Part shown: one piece after another, positions 8,082 through 18,445 of the stretch | How the letters are laid out: each line of letters begins with the position of its first letter | Numbering within the stretch: position 1 is the stretch's first letter | Assembly (NCBI GenBank): GCA_029203165.1 | Contig: CP119308.1 | Location: forward strand, 2,852,001-2,916,000 | Source of the DNA: Candidatus Microbacterium colombiense | GTDB lineage: Bacteria; Actinomycetota; Actinomycetes; Actinomycetales; Microbacteriaceae | Direction of reading: 5' to 3' | DNA length: 64,000 nt | Notes under the pieces: model-generated | What the model was told of the DNA's origin: nothing | What the model saw: the letters and a program-made list of their open reading frames with translations, nothing else | Database searches by the model: none | Program-made: the position numbers and the translations under genes

Positions 8082-9742
8082 CGGTCATCGCCCTTCACTC
8101 GCTCGAGCTTGGTGAAGATCATCAACGGTGCCGAGTCGTAGTTCTGCGGGATCATGTACGGGTCATCCGCGGTGGGCCAGCCGGTGAACTTGGCATCGTT
8201 GAAGAGCCCCCAGATGCCGCCGTAGTACAGCCCGATCACGGGCAGGTCGTCGTAGACGATGCCCTGCAGCTCCTGGACGATCTCGCCCTGCCGGGCGGGG
8301 TCCACGGTCTCGCGGTATTCGGCCAGCAGCGCATCGGCCTCATCCGATCGGTAGCGCTCGAAGTTGTTGGCCGTCGCCTCGCCGGACGGCACGTAGAACT
8401 CACTCGAGAGCAGGTTGTTGTAGGCCTGGTAGACGTCGCCGTTGCCCATGCCGCCGATCGCCATCTCGAAGTCGCCGTTGCTGATCGCGCTCTGGTACCC
8501 CGCCGGCTGCGGGAGCTTGAGTGTGACCTTCACGCCGACCTTCGCGAGCTGGCTCTGCACGGTCTGGGCCGCGCGGGTCCAGTCGGTGAAGCCGTTCGCC
8601 GTGGTGAGCGCGAATTCCAGCTGCTCGCCGTCCTCCCCCACCAGCCGATCGCCGTCGAGTGTGTAGCCCGCCTCGGCGAAGGCCGCGAGCGCGGCATCCG
8701 CGTCCTGGGTGATCATGCCCTCGTCGGGGATGGACGGATCGAGGTACTCCTCCTGGTTGGGCAGGATGAGTCCGGTCTGTCCGGCCGGCTGCATGTACCC
8801 CTCGGAGGCCGTCTCGGCGATCTCCTCGCGGTCGAGGGCGAGGGCGATGCCGCGGCGCACGTTGACGTCGTCGAACGGGGCGACCTCGAGGTTCGGCATC
8901 AGGGCGATGACGCCGCCCGGCGGGAACCACCAGGCGTTGTGCTCGCTGGCCGCGCCCCACGTGCCCTCCACGTCGGAGATGAACGCATAGGCCCAGTCGT
9001 ACCCGCGGCTGACCGTGTCGAGCTGCGAGTTCGTCGCCGGCAGGATGATGTGCTCGATCTCGATCGAGTCGGCCTGCCAGTAGTCGGGGTTCTTGTCCAT
9101 GGAGTACTGCTGGTCGTTGTAGTTGCCGAGCACGAAGGGCCCGGTTCCGACCGGCTTCTCGTTGCGGAAGGTGCCTGGGTCCTTCACGTCGGCCCAGAGG
9201 TGCTCGGGAACGATCATCGTCAGTCCCAGGATCGAGAGCGAAGGGGCGTCCTCGCTCTGCAGATGCAGGATCACGTCGTCGCCATCGGTCTCGACGCTCG
9301 CCAGATGCTGCCAGGCGCCCTTGATGTCGAGCGAGGGGTTGTCCTTCAACAACTGGAAGGTGAATGCGACGTCATCCGGTGTCAGGTCCTCGCCGTCGCT
9401 CCACTGCACGTCGTCGCGGATCGTCATCACGATCGTGCGGGCGTCGGGTTGCGACCACTCGGTCGCAAGCCACGGGTTGAGCGTGCCGTCGAGCGGGTTG
9501 ACCAGGATCAGCGGTTCGTAGATCCACCGCGACGCGGTGCGGGTGTTCGTCAGGTACGGATTGAAGTTCCGCGTGAAGAACGGATTCCCGTGGTCGGCGT
9601 TGATGAGCATCGTGTCGTCGCCGATCGAGGGATCGGGCTGCGATGTGATCTGGATGCTGCATCCGCTGAGCACCACGGCCGCGGCCGCCAACCCCACGAT
9701 CGCGGCTCTGCGCCAGCGTCGGAGCATGTGCGTCTTCGCCAC
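8078..9742 (-). CDS. Family 5 extracellular solute-binding lipoprotein
   Basis: The protein has 554 residues. A basic N-terminus is followed by a hydrophobic stretch and the lipobox LSGC, with lipidated Cys28. The rest has the family 5 (SBP_bac_5, OppA/DppA) fold, including motifs such as YEPLILVNPLDGTL and KPVGTGPF. Family 5 proteins bind oligopeptides, but some bind oligosaccharides such as cellobiose. The GH1 gene in the same operon points to a beta-glycoside ligand here (inference). It is the first gene of the operon, with the LacI-type operator upstream. Confidence 0.92.
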   Translation of the reverse strand: MAKTHMLRRWRRAAIVGLAAAAVVLSGCSIQITSQPDPSIGDDTMLINADHGNPFFTRNFNPYLTNTRTASRWIYEPLILVNPLDGTLNPWLATEWSQPDARTIVMTIRDDVQWSDGEDLTPDDVAFTFQLLKDNPSLDIKGAWQHLASVETDGDDVILHLQSEDAPSLSILGLTMIVPEHLWADVKDPGTFRNEKPVGTGPFVLGNYNDQQYSMDKNPDYWQADSIEIEHIILPATNSQLDTVSRGYDWAYAFISDVEGTWGAASEHNAWWFPPGGVIALMPNLEVAPFDDVNVRRGIALALDREEIAETASEGYMQPAGQTGLILPNQEEYLDPSIPDEGMITQDADAALAAFAEAGYTLDGDRLVGEDGEQLEFALTTANGFTDWTRAAQTVQSQLAKVGVKVTLKLPQPAGYQSAISNGDFEMAIGGMGNGDVYQAYNNLLSSEFYVPSGEATANNFERYRSDEADALLAEYRETVDPARQGEIVQELQGIVYDDLPVIGLYYGGIWGLFNDAKFTGWPTADDPYMIPQNYDSAPLMIFTKLERVKGDDR

Positions 9743-9818
9743 CCTGCCACCTCATGTCATCTCTGTCATGGAGGGCGTCACGTGATCGGGACACCCTGCG
9801 GACCATGCCGCATGAGCG

Positions 9819-9848
9819 AGTGTAAGCGCATACATTTCTGCCTTGCAA
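9819..9848 (-). promoter_or_regulatory. Predicted promoter of the binding-protein/GH1 operon
   Basis: On the minus strand TTGCAA (9848-9843) and TACACT (9824-9819) are separated by 18 bp, giving a fair sigma70-type promoter about 76 bp before the binding-protein start. The -10 hexamer overlaps the LacI-type operator, so a bound repressor would block it. Confidence 0.5.
9821..9834. promoter_or_regulatory. LacI-family (cre-like) operator
   Basis: TGTAAGCGCATACA is a near-palindrome with the central CG step typical of LacI-family operators. Only one pair of symmetric positions departs from perfect symmetry. It lies on the -10 region of the importer operon, between that operon and the lacI-type gene, and is probably the target of that regulator. 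Confidence 0.7.
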
Positions 9849-9918
9849 CCCCTTGACAAGGCGGCGGTCGGCGCGATTCCCTTGCCCTCACTGGCGTGGG
9901 AACGGTGCCACAGCCCCG

Positions 9919-11025
9919 CTAATCCTGTCGCTGCGAGCTCTCTCGGAGCAGGATCTGCAGGGGCAGATGCACCACCAGCGGTTCGGCATCCGGACGCTCC
10001 AGACGACGGGCGAGCACCTGCACGGCGGCGCGCCCGAGGTCGATCATGGGCTGACGGATCGTCGTCAGAGGGGGCAGCGAAAGCGCAGCAGCCTCGATGC
10101 CGTCGAAGCCCGTCACCACCACGTCATCGGGAGCCCGCAGGCCCGCGGCGCGGAACACGTCGAGCGCGCCGAGTGCCATCTGATCGTTCGCCGCCACGAG
10201 CGCCGCCGGCACGGCCCGCGCGAGGATCTCCTCCGCCGCACGACGCCCGGAGGCGCGGGTGAAATCCCCCCTGGCCAGGATCACGTCATCGAGCGAGCGC
10301 CCCGCCTCCGCCACCGCGGTGGCGAAGCCGTCCCAGCGTTGCGCGCCGTCGGGAGAGTCCTCGGGGCCGGCCAGGAAGGCCAGCGCGCCATCGCCGACCT
10401 GCGTGAGCACGTGGCGCGTCAACTCCGCCATCGCCTCGGCATTGCTGACGGTCACGTGGTCGTAGTGGTCGCCACGGGGTGGACCGGACAGCACCACGAC
10501 GGGGATGCGACGCGAGAGCCCCGCGAGCTCCTCCTCCGGCACGCTCTCCGCGAGCACCATCAGCCCGTCGACCTTGCCTGCCATGTCGCGCACCGTCGCG
10601 CGGGAGGGGTCATCACGCCCGACGCCGATCATCAGCACGAAACCCTGCTTCCAAGCCTCCAGCTCCGCGCCGCGCAGCACCTCATCGAGGAACAGCAGCG
10701 TGTGGTGCTCCTCCCCCGGTTCGGCGGTGTCTCGGACGACCGTGAACGGATTCTCCGCGCCGGTGCCAGGGGTCAGCACGTCGAACGACGGAGCCTCTTC
10801 AGCGGCGTCGAAGCCGGGGAAGTACAGCCCGAGCACGCCCGTGCGCCGCTCGGCAAGCCCCCGCGCACTGCCGCTGGGCACATAACCCAGCGCCGTGACG
10901 GCATCCATCACGCGTTCTCGGGTGGCCGGACGCACGGCATCCGGCGAGCGCAGCACGCGCGACACGGTCGCGATCGACACACCCGCACGGTCGGCGACGT
11001 CGTACACCGTGGCTGTCTTCGGCAC
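9919..11025 (-). CDS. LacI-family transcriptional regulator
   Basis: The N-terminal helix-turn-helix TVYDVADRAGVSIATVSRV (about residues 6-24) and hinge are typical of LacI proteins, followed by a periplasmic-binding-protein-like effector domain up to residue 368. It lies directly upstream of the binding-protein/permease/GH1 operon in the same direction and probably represses it through the palindrome at 9821-9834, with a beta-glycoside or its product as inducer (inference). It may be co-transcribed from its own upstream promoter. Confidence 0.93.
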   Translation of the reverse strand: MPKTATVYDVADRAGVSIATVSRVLRSPDAVRPATRERVMDAVTALGYVPSGSARGLAERRTGVLGLYFPGFDAAEEAPSFDVLTPGTGAENPFTVVRDTAEPGEEHHTLLFLDEVLRGAELEAWKQGFVLMIGVGRDDPSRATVRDMAGKVDGLMVLAESVPEEELAGLSRRIPVVVLSGPPRGDHYDHVTVSNAEAMAELTRHVLTQVGDGALAFLAGPEDSPDGAQRWDGFATAVAEAGRSLDDVILARGDFTRASGRRAAEEILARAVPAALVAANDQMALGALDVFRAAGLRAPDDVVVTGFDGIEAAALSLPPLTTIRQPMIDLGRAAVQVLARRLERPDAEPLVVHLPLQILLRESSQRQD

Positions 11026-11031
11026 CCGGCA

Positions 11032-11853
11032 TCACCTCGCTCGGGCCGCGAGTGCCGCCTGGTACAGATCACGCGAGGAGAGTCCGGTGAGGGCGGCCAC
11101 CTCGGATGCGGCATCCTTCAGCCGGATGCCGTCGGCCAGGAGCTGCTGCACCTGGGCCAGGGCGTCTTCCGGGGAGGCGTCGCGGCGAGCCGCACCCTCG
11201 ACCACCACGACGATCTCGCCCTTCACGCCCTCAGCCGCCCAGGCGGCGAGCTCGGAAGCCGTGCCGCGCCGCACCTCTTCGTAGAACTTGGTCAGCTCCC
11301 GGCACACGGCGATGCGTCGCTCATCGCCGAAAGCCGCGCCCATGTCGACCAGGGCGGAGGCGAGACGCGCGGGCGACTCGAAGAAGACCATGGTGCGCGG
11401 TTCTGCGGCCACGGCTCGCAGCGCCGAGCGCCGCTCACCCGGCTTGCGGGGCAGGAAACCCTCGAACGTGAAACGGTCGGTGGGGAGCCCCGAGATCGCG
11501 AGTGCCATCAGCACCGCGCTCGGCCCGGGGATCGCGGTCACCGTGACGCCCTGCGCGACGGCCTCGGCGACCAGTCCGTACCCGGGATCGCTGACGGTCG
11601 GCATACCCGCATCGCTCATCACCACGACATCGGTCTCCGCGGCGAGCGCGGCGAGCTCGCCGGCCTTCTGCTTCTCGTTGTGATCGTGCAGGGCGATCAG
11701 CCGAGGACGGTTCTCGATCTCCAGCGCCTTGAGCAGTCGCTGGGTGGTGCGGGTGTCCTCCGCCACCACGACCTCGGCGTTCTCGAGCACCTCGATCAGG
11801 CGGCGTGAGGCGTCGCCGAGGTTTCCGATCGGAGTCGCAGCGAGGATGATCAC
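11032..11853 (-). CDS. rsmI: 16S rRNA (cytidine(1402)-2'-O)-methyltransferase
   Basis: This SAM-dependent tetrapyrrole-methylase-fold enzyme 2'-O-methylates C1402 in the 30S decoding centre. The family motifs ATPIGNLGD, VVAEDTRTT, MSDAGMPTVSDPG and IPGPSAV are present, and the length of 273 residues is normal. It starts with GTG, with TAAGCT 6 nt before it on the minus strand, so the transcript is probably leaderless. The protein mannosyltransferase gene is divergent after 35 bp, a conserved actinobacterial arrangement. Confidence 0.96.
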   Translation of the reverse strand: MIILAATPIGNLGDASRRLIEVLENAEVVVAEDTRTTQRLLKALEIENRPRLIALHDHNEKQKAGELAALAAETDVVVMSDAGMPTVSDPGYGLVAEAVAQGVTVTAIPGPSAVLMALAISGLPTDRFTFEGFLPRKPGERRSALRAVAAEPRTMVFFESPARLASALVDMGAAFGDERRIAVCRELTKFYEEVRRGTASELAAWAAEGVKGEIVVVVEGAARRDASPEDALAQVQQLLADGIRLKDAASEVAALTGLSSRDLYQAALAARAR

Positions 11854-11859
11854 CCGCTC

Positions 11860-11865
11860 AGCTTA
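11860..11865 (-). promoter_or_regulatory. Predicted -10 of rsmI (leaderless)
   Basis: TAAGCT on the minus strand, 6 nt before the rsmI GTG. It sits back to back with the pmt -10 hexamer, with only 11 bp between them. Confidence 0.5.
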
Positions 11866-11876
11866 GGCGGGTTGTC

Positions 11877-11882
11877 TAGGCT
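11877..11882 (+). promoter_or_regulatory. Predicted -10 of the protein mannosyltransferase gene (leaderless)
   Basis: TAGGCT stands 6 nt before the GTG start of the mannosyltransferase gene. Confidence 0.5.
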
Positions 11883-11888
11883 GGAGCG

Positions 11889-13442
11889 GTGACCGCACCC
11901 GTCCCCCTGCTGCCTGCTCCCGAGGAGCGGCTGACGCGATACGGACAGCTGCGTGACCGCATCCTGCTCGATCCGGACTGGCGGCGGTCGATCCGCTGGC
12001 TCGCCCCGCTCGTCGTCACCGCGCTGGCCGCGGTGCTGCGCCTGATCGGCATCGGCCATCCGCACCAGCTGGCCTTCGACGAGACCTACTACGTCAAAGA
12101 CGCGTGGTCGCTGTGGACTCTCGGTTACGAGGGCACCTGGGGAGAGGGCGCGAACGACGCGTTCCTCACGGGGCAGGATCTTCCGCTCTCCGACCTCGGC
12201 TCGTTCATCGTGCATCCGCCGCTCGGCAAGTGGCTGATCGCGCTCGGCATGGCTCTGGGCGGCCCCGAGAACAGCGCGGGCTGGCGACTCACGACCGCGA
12301 TCCTCGGCACCGCCACGGTGTTCCTGGTGTACGTGATCGGCCGGATGCTCAGCGGCTCGATCGTGGTCGCGACGGTCGCCGGCACGCTGATCGCCCTCGA
12401 CGGGCTCAGCATCGTGATGAGCCGGATCGCACTGTTGGACGGCATCCTGACCTTCTTCATCCTGCTCGGCGTCATCTTCGTACTGCTCGACCGGCGACGC
12501 ACGATCCCCCTGCTCGAGCGTCGTGATCCCGATGCTCCCGACCCGTTCTGGGGGCCGATCCTCTGGCGTCGTCCGTGGCTGATCGCGGCCGGCGTGGCGC
12601 TGGGTGCCGCGTGCGCGGTGAAGTGGTCGGGCCTCTACGTGCTCGCCGCGTTCGGACTGTACGTCGTCGTGACCGATGCTCTCGCACGGCGCCGCGCCGG
12701 AGTGGTCCTCTGGCCGACGGATGCGGCGCTGCGACAGGGACCGGTCTCGTTCCTGCTGCTGGTGTTCCCGGCGATCGCCGTGTACCTGATCAGCTGGACC
12801 GGATGGTTCGTCACCGCGGGCGGCTACGACCGTCGGAGCGATGCCAACCCGCTGGTCGCCCTGTGGAAGTACCACCAGTCGATGCTCGGCTTCCACGTCG
12901 GACTGAACCGCGGACACCCCTATGCCAGCCCGGCCTGGGAATGGCCGTTCCTGCTCCGGCCGACGGCGGTCTGGGTGGGCTCGGATCCGGCTCCCTGCGG
13001 CGTCGATCACTGCATCGCGGTGATCTCCGCGATCCCGAATCCCCTGATCTGGTACGCCGGCGTCGCCGCCTCGGTCTTCCTCACCGTCCTGCTCGTGCGC
13101 GGATGGGTGCGCCGGCAGCCGGTCGGGCCGGAGATCGGCGTCACGCTGGTCGGCCTCGCCGCCGCGTACGTGCCGTGGCTGATGTTCCCCGAGCGCACGA
13201 TCTTCCAGTTCTACACGGTGGTCATGGTGCCGTTCCTCGTGATCGCCCTCGCCCTGACATTGCGCATCATCGCCGGACGACGGGAAGACCCGTTGCACCG
13301 CCGGCAGTCCGGCGAGCGCACCGTGATCATCTTCCTGGCGTTCGTGGTGCTGGTCTCGGCGTTCTTCCTGCCACTGTGGACGGGCACCAGTGTGCCGTAC
13401 GACTTCTGGCGCCTGCACAACTGGCTGCCCGGCTGGATCTGA
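11889..13442 (+). CDS. pmt: Dolichyl-phosphate-mannose--protein O-mannosyltransferase
   Basis: This GT39 (GT-C fold) membrane enzyme transfers mannose from polyprenyl-phosphate mannose to Ser/Thr of exported proteins. The protein has 517 residues. The catalytic Asp-Glu pair is in the first external loop (FDETYYVKDAW, residues 63-73), and about ten hydrophobic segments are visible. Motifs MSRIALLDGILTFF and KWSGLYVLAAFGLYV are typical. It starts with GTG. The gene is divergent from rsmI and convergent with the Lrp-type regulator. Confidence 0.93.
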   Translation: MTAPVPLLPAPEERLTRYGQLRDRILLDPDWRRSIRWLAPLVVTALAAVLRLIGIGHPHQLAFDETYYVKDAWSLWTLGYEGTWGEGANDAFLTGQDLPLSDLGSFIVHPPLGKWLIALGMALGGPENSAGWRLTTAILGTATVFLVYVIGRMLSGSIVVATVAGTLIALDGLSIVMSRIALLDGILTFFILLGVIFVLLDRRRTIPLLERRDPDAPDPFWGPILWRRPWLIAAGVALGAACAVKWSGLYVLAAFGLYVVVTDALARRRAGVVLWPTDAALRQGPVSFLLLVFPAIAVYLISWTGWFVTAGGYDRRSDANPLVALWKYHQSMLGFHVGLNRGHPYASPAWEWPFLLRPTAVWVGSDPAPCGVDHCIAVISAIPNPLIWYAGVAASVFLTVLLVRGWVRRQPVGPEIGVTLVGLAAAYVPWLMFPERTIFQFYTVVMVPFLVIALALTLRIIAGRREDPLHRRQSGERTVIIFLAFVVLVSAFFLPLWTGTSVPYDFWRLHNWLPGWI

Positions 13443-13460
13443 CCCGCACGCGATGCCGTG

Positions 13461-13949
13461 TCACCGCGTCACCGGGTCGTCCCCCGCGACATGCTCGACC
13501 AGCGGCAGCACCCGGCCCGAGAGGTGCGTGCGCATCGCGATCGACGATGCCGTGCGCGCCACCCCCGGAACCAGCGCCACCCGGTCGAGCACATCCTGCA
13601 ACTGCGTGGCGTCACGTGCGACCAGACGCAGCTGCATGTCGTGGGCTCCCGTGACGGTGTGCATGTCGACGATCTCGGGCACCGCGTCGGCGAGAGCCGT
13701 GGCGACATCGTCATGGCCGACCTTCTGGTCGATCTCGACCAGGCAGAACGCGACCACGCCGTAGCCGAAGCCGCTCGGGTCGATCCGCGGCACGATCGCC
13801 TCGATCACCCCGCCCTCGTGCAGACGGGCGAGGCGGCTCGTGGCCGTGCCGCGGGCGATGCCCAGGCGCCGCGCACACTCGAGCAGCGGCAGCTGGGGCG
13901 ACTCGGTGAGCAGACGGATGAGCTCGGCGTCGAGGCGATCGATGCGCAT
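13461..13949 (-). CDS. Lrp/AsnC-family transcriptional regulator
   Basis: The protein has 162 residues, with an N-terminal winged helix-turn-helix (ARRLGIARGTATSRLARL) and a C-terminal RAM ligand-binding domain. It lies 7 bp after the amino acid permease gene and is the last gene of the aminotransferase-permease operon. It is likely to control that operon in response to an amino acid (inference); many Lrp-type regulators act on a linked transporter. Confidence 0.9.
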   Translation of the reverse strand: MRIDRLDAELIRLLTESPQLPLLECARRLGIARGTATSRLARLHEGGVIEAIVPRIDPSGFGYGVVAFCLVEIDQKVGHDDVATALADAVPEIVDMHTVTGAHDMQLRLVARDATQLQDVLDRVALVPGVARTASSIAMRTHLSGRVLPLVEHVAGDDPVTR

Positions 13950-13956
13950 GGGTCGC

Positions 13957-15345
13957 CTACTCCGCCGGTACCCCGGCGCGGGACCTGCCCCGCGTCAGAC
14001 GGGCGACCACGAGCAGCGCGGCCGTGAGTCCGAGCGTCAGGAGCAGCTGGATGCGGGCGGCGGGGTCGAACATCGCGAGCACGATCACCCCGGCCAGCAG
14101 CAGCAGGCACACCCAGGAGAGCCACGGGAAGCCCCACATGCGCATCGGCATCTCGGTGCCGTCTCGGTCGGCCCGGCGTCGCAGGATGATCTGCGCGAGC
14201 GCGGTCGCCGTCCAGATGACCAGGAGCGTGGAGCCCACGACGTTGAGCAACGCCGGCAGCACGACATCGGGGAACGCCCAGTTGAGCCCGACCGTGACGA
14301 AGCCGAACGCGACGGATGACAGCACCGCCACGAACGGGACGCCCTGGTCGCTGATGCGTGTGATCGCCTGCGGGGCGAGGCCGCGCTCGCCGAGCGAGAA
14401 GGCCATGCGGGATGCGCCGTAGATGTTGGCGTTCATCGCCGACAGCAGCGCCACCACGACGATGAGCGACATCACCAGGTCGACACCGGGCACCTTCAGG
14501 GTCGCCAGCACCGCCGAGAACGGTCCGTCGAGCACCTCCGGCGCGTTCCAGGGCAGCACGGCCACGATCACGAAGATCGAACCGATGTAGAAGATCAGGA
14601 TGCGCACGAGCACCTCGCGCACGATGCGGCGGATGTTGCGCGCCGGATCGTCGGACTCGGCGGCCGCGATCGCGACGACCTCGGTGCCGCCGAACGCGAA
14701 CACGACGATGAGCAGCGCCGCGGCGATGCCGGTCATGCCGTTGGGGGCGAAGCCGCCGTTGTCGACCAGGTTGCCGATGCCCGTCGCCGGCACCCCGGGG
14801 ATGAGCCCCACGATCGCGCAGACGCCCACCACGAGGAACACGATGATCGCCGCGACCTTGATGGCCGCGAACCAGAACTCGAAGCGGCCGTAGTTGCCCA
14901 CTCCGAACAGGTTCACCGCGGTGAGGGCGACCACGAAGATCAGCACCCAGAGCCACGCAGGGATGCCCGGCACCCACCCCGCGACGATCCCGGCGGCGCC
15001 CGTCGCCTCGGCGGCGATCACCACGACGAGCTGGATCCAGTACAACCACCCCACCGCGCTGCCGGCGCTGCGCCCCATGGCCTTCTGGGCGTAGGAGCTG
15101 AAGGCGCCGGAGCTGGGGCGGGCGGCCACCATCTCGGCGAGCATCGCCATCACCAGGATGACGATGGCGCCCGCGACGAGATACGAGACCAGCACGGCGG
15201 GACCGGCCAGACCGATCGCCTGCCCGGAACCGACGAAGAGTCCGGCCCCGATGGCCCCGCCGAGGCCCATCATCGAGATCTGGCGGCGGGTCAGGCCGGG
15301 ATGCAGACCCTGGGTGGTGGTCGTGGTGACGGGCACGTCGGTCAT
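13957..15345 (-). CDS. APC-superfamily amino acid permease
   Basis: The 462-residue protein has about twelve transmembrane helices and the N-terminal amino acid transporter signature MMGLGGAIGAGLFVGSG. It belongs to the AAT family (GabP/AroP/PheP type) of proton-coupled amino acid importers. The ATG overlaps the aminotransferase stop by 4 bp, so the two are translationally coupled. This suggests that the permease brings in the aminotransferase substrate, perhaps an aromatic amino acid. Substrate specificity is not visible. Confidence 0.92.
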   Translation of the reverse strand: MTDVPVTTTTTQGLHPGLTRRQISMMGLGGAIGAGLFVGSGQAIGLAGPAVLVSYLVAGAIVILVMAMLAEMVAARPSSGAFSSYAQKAMGRSAGSAVGWLYWIQLVVVIAAEATGAAGIVAGWVPGIPAWLWVLIFVVALTAVNLFGVGNYGRFEFWFAAIKVAAIIVFLVVGVCAIVGLIPGVPATGIGNLVDNGGFAPNGMTGIAAALLIVVFAFGGTEVVAIAAAESDDPARNIRRIVREVLVRILIFYIGSIFVIVAVLPWNAPEVLDGPFSAVLATLKVPGVDLVMSLIVVVALLSAMNANIYGASRMAFSLGERGLAPQAITRISDQGVPFVAVLSSVAFGFVTVGLNWAFPDVVLPALLNVVGSTLLVIWTATALAQIILRRRADRDGTEMPMRMWGFPWLSWVCLLLLAGVIVLAMFDPAARIQLLLTLGLTAALLVVARLTRGRSRAGVPAE

Positions 15346-16418
15346 GCGACGACCTCCGTGCGCACGAGGGCTGCTGCCACCCGGTCGATGTCGACCTCGG
15401 ACCCGGCCGAGATGCGCACGCCCTCACCCGAGAAGGCACGGGTGATCACGCCGCCCTCGGCGAGAAGCCGCTCGAGATCCTCGGTGCGCTCTCCGGCGGG
15501 GACCCAGACGAAGTTCGCCTCGGAGACCACCGCCGGCCACCCGGCCTCAGTGAGCAGGCCGTGCAACCGGTCGCGCTGTGCGACGACCTCGTCGATGCGG
15601 ATCGCGAGTTCGTCCTCGGCATCCAACGATGCGATCGCGGCGATCTGCGCGAGATCGGTGACGCCGAACGGAACGGCGACCTTGCGCTGGTTGTCGGCGA
15701 CCTCGGCGGGCGCGATCGCGTAGCCGATGCGCAGGCCCGCGAGACCGTACGCCTTGGAGAACGTGTGCAGCACGGCGACGTGCGGATGCCGACGGAAGAG
15801 GGCGACTCCGGCTCCGCCCTGCTCGCCGTCCACGTAGGGCGTGCGATCGAAGTGGACATAGGCCTCGTCGATCACCACGAGCACGTCCTGCGGCACGGCG
15901 GCGACGAACCGTTCCAGTGCGTCGGCACCCACCACGGTGCCGGTCGGGTTGTTCGGGTTGCAGACGAAGATCAGCCGGGTACGCGGGGTGATCGCGGCGA
16001 GCATCGCATCGAGGTCGTGCGCGTGGTCGGCGTCCAGCGGAACCGCCACCGGAGTCGCCCCGGCGATACGGACCAGCGAGGGATAGGCCTCGAAGGAGCG
16101 CCAGGCGAACATGACCTCGTCTCCGTCGCCGGCGACGGCGTGGATCAGCTGCGCGGCGAGCTCGACAGAACCGGCGCCGACGGTGATGTGCGCGGCATCC
16201 ACGGCGTACCGCTCGGCGAGCCGGGAGCGCAGCGCCGCCGCGCTCATGTCGGGATAGCGGTGGATCGAGCCGAGGCGATCCTGCACGGCGGCGGTGACCG
16301 AGGGCAGCGGCGGATGCGGGGACTCGTTCGAGGAGAGCTTGGAAGCACCGGCGGGGGCCGAGCGGCCCTGACGGTAGGCGGGCACGGCGTCGAGGCCGGC
16401 GCGAGTGGGGAGAGGCAT
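15342..16418 (-). CDS. Histidinol-phosphate/aromatic amino acid aminotransferase family protein
   Basis: This is a PLP-dependent fold-type I aminotransferase of 358 residues. Visible features are KLSSNESPHPP (residues 27-37), FVCNPNNPTG (151-160), the cofactor-contacting Asp in VVIDEAYVHF, and the Schiff-base Lys222 in FSKAYGLAGLR. The His biosynthesis genes are absent nearby; coupling to an amino acid permease and Lrp regulator favours an aromatic aminotransferase (the actinobacterial Pat/AroT type) over true HisC. The start at MPLPTRAG is chosen because an in-frame extension upstream has no family similarity. Confidence 0.85.
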   Translation of the reverse strand: MPLPTRAGLDAVPAYRQGRSAPAGASKLSSNESPHPPLPSVTAAVQDRLGSIHRYPDMSAAALRSRLAERYAVDAAHITVGAGSVELAAQLIHAVAGDGDEVMFAWRSFEAYPSLVRIAGATPVAVPLDADHAHDLDAMLAAITPRTRLIFVCNPNNPTGTVVGADALERFVAAVPQDVLVVIDEAYVHFDRTPYVDGEQGGAGVALFRRHPHVAVLHTFSKAYGLAGLRIGYAIAPAEVADNQRKVAVPFGVTDLAQIAAIASLDAEDELAIRIDEVVAQRDRLHGLLTEAGWPAVVSEANFVWVPAGERTEDLERLLAEGGVITRAFSGEGVRISAGSEVDIDRVAAALVRTEVVA

Positions 16419-16456
16419 CGTCAGAGCATCCTTGCTGTGCTGAAGCTGTGGGATCC

Positions 16457-16473
16457 GGCACCCGAGCGGTGCC
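16457..16473. other. Small hairpin in the aminotransferase leader
   Basis: GGCACC and GGTGCC form a 6-bp stem with a 5-nt loop in the 177-bp gap between the aminotransferase start and the YyaL-like gene. A neighbouring ACTG-N5-CAGT element (16475-16487) might be a regulator site. Neither is proven. Confidence 0.25.
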
Positions 16474-16595
16474 GACTGCTGAACAGTAGACCGGATGCGG
16501 GCGGCTGGGCAATCGGTGCAGTCGCTGATGCACATCGCGCGCAGCCGTTGGGGCTTCGCCGCCGAAATGCTGTGCAGAGTGCTCAGTCGCCGGAC

Positions 16596-18408
<1,813 letters not shown>

Positions 18409-18414
18409 GCCCTC

Positions 18415-18420
18415 ACGCTA
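18415..18420 (-). promoter_or_regulatory. Predicted -10 of the YyaL-like gene (leaderless)
   Basis: TAGCGT on the minus strand, 6 nt before the ATG at 18408. Confidence 0.45.
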
Positions 18421-18445
18421 CGCCGCCGGGAGCACTCTCGCGCGG

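Noticed and set aside
6190..8088. A longer minus-strand frame that extends the DppC-like gene upstream to 8088
   Set aside because: The extra part lies opposite no free space but inside the DppB-like gene in another frame. The family similarity begins at the ATG at 7104.
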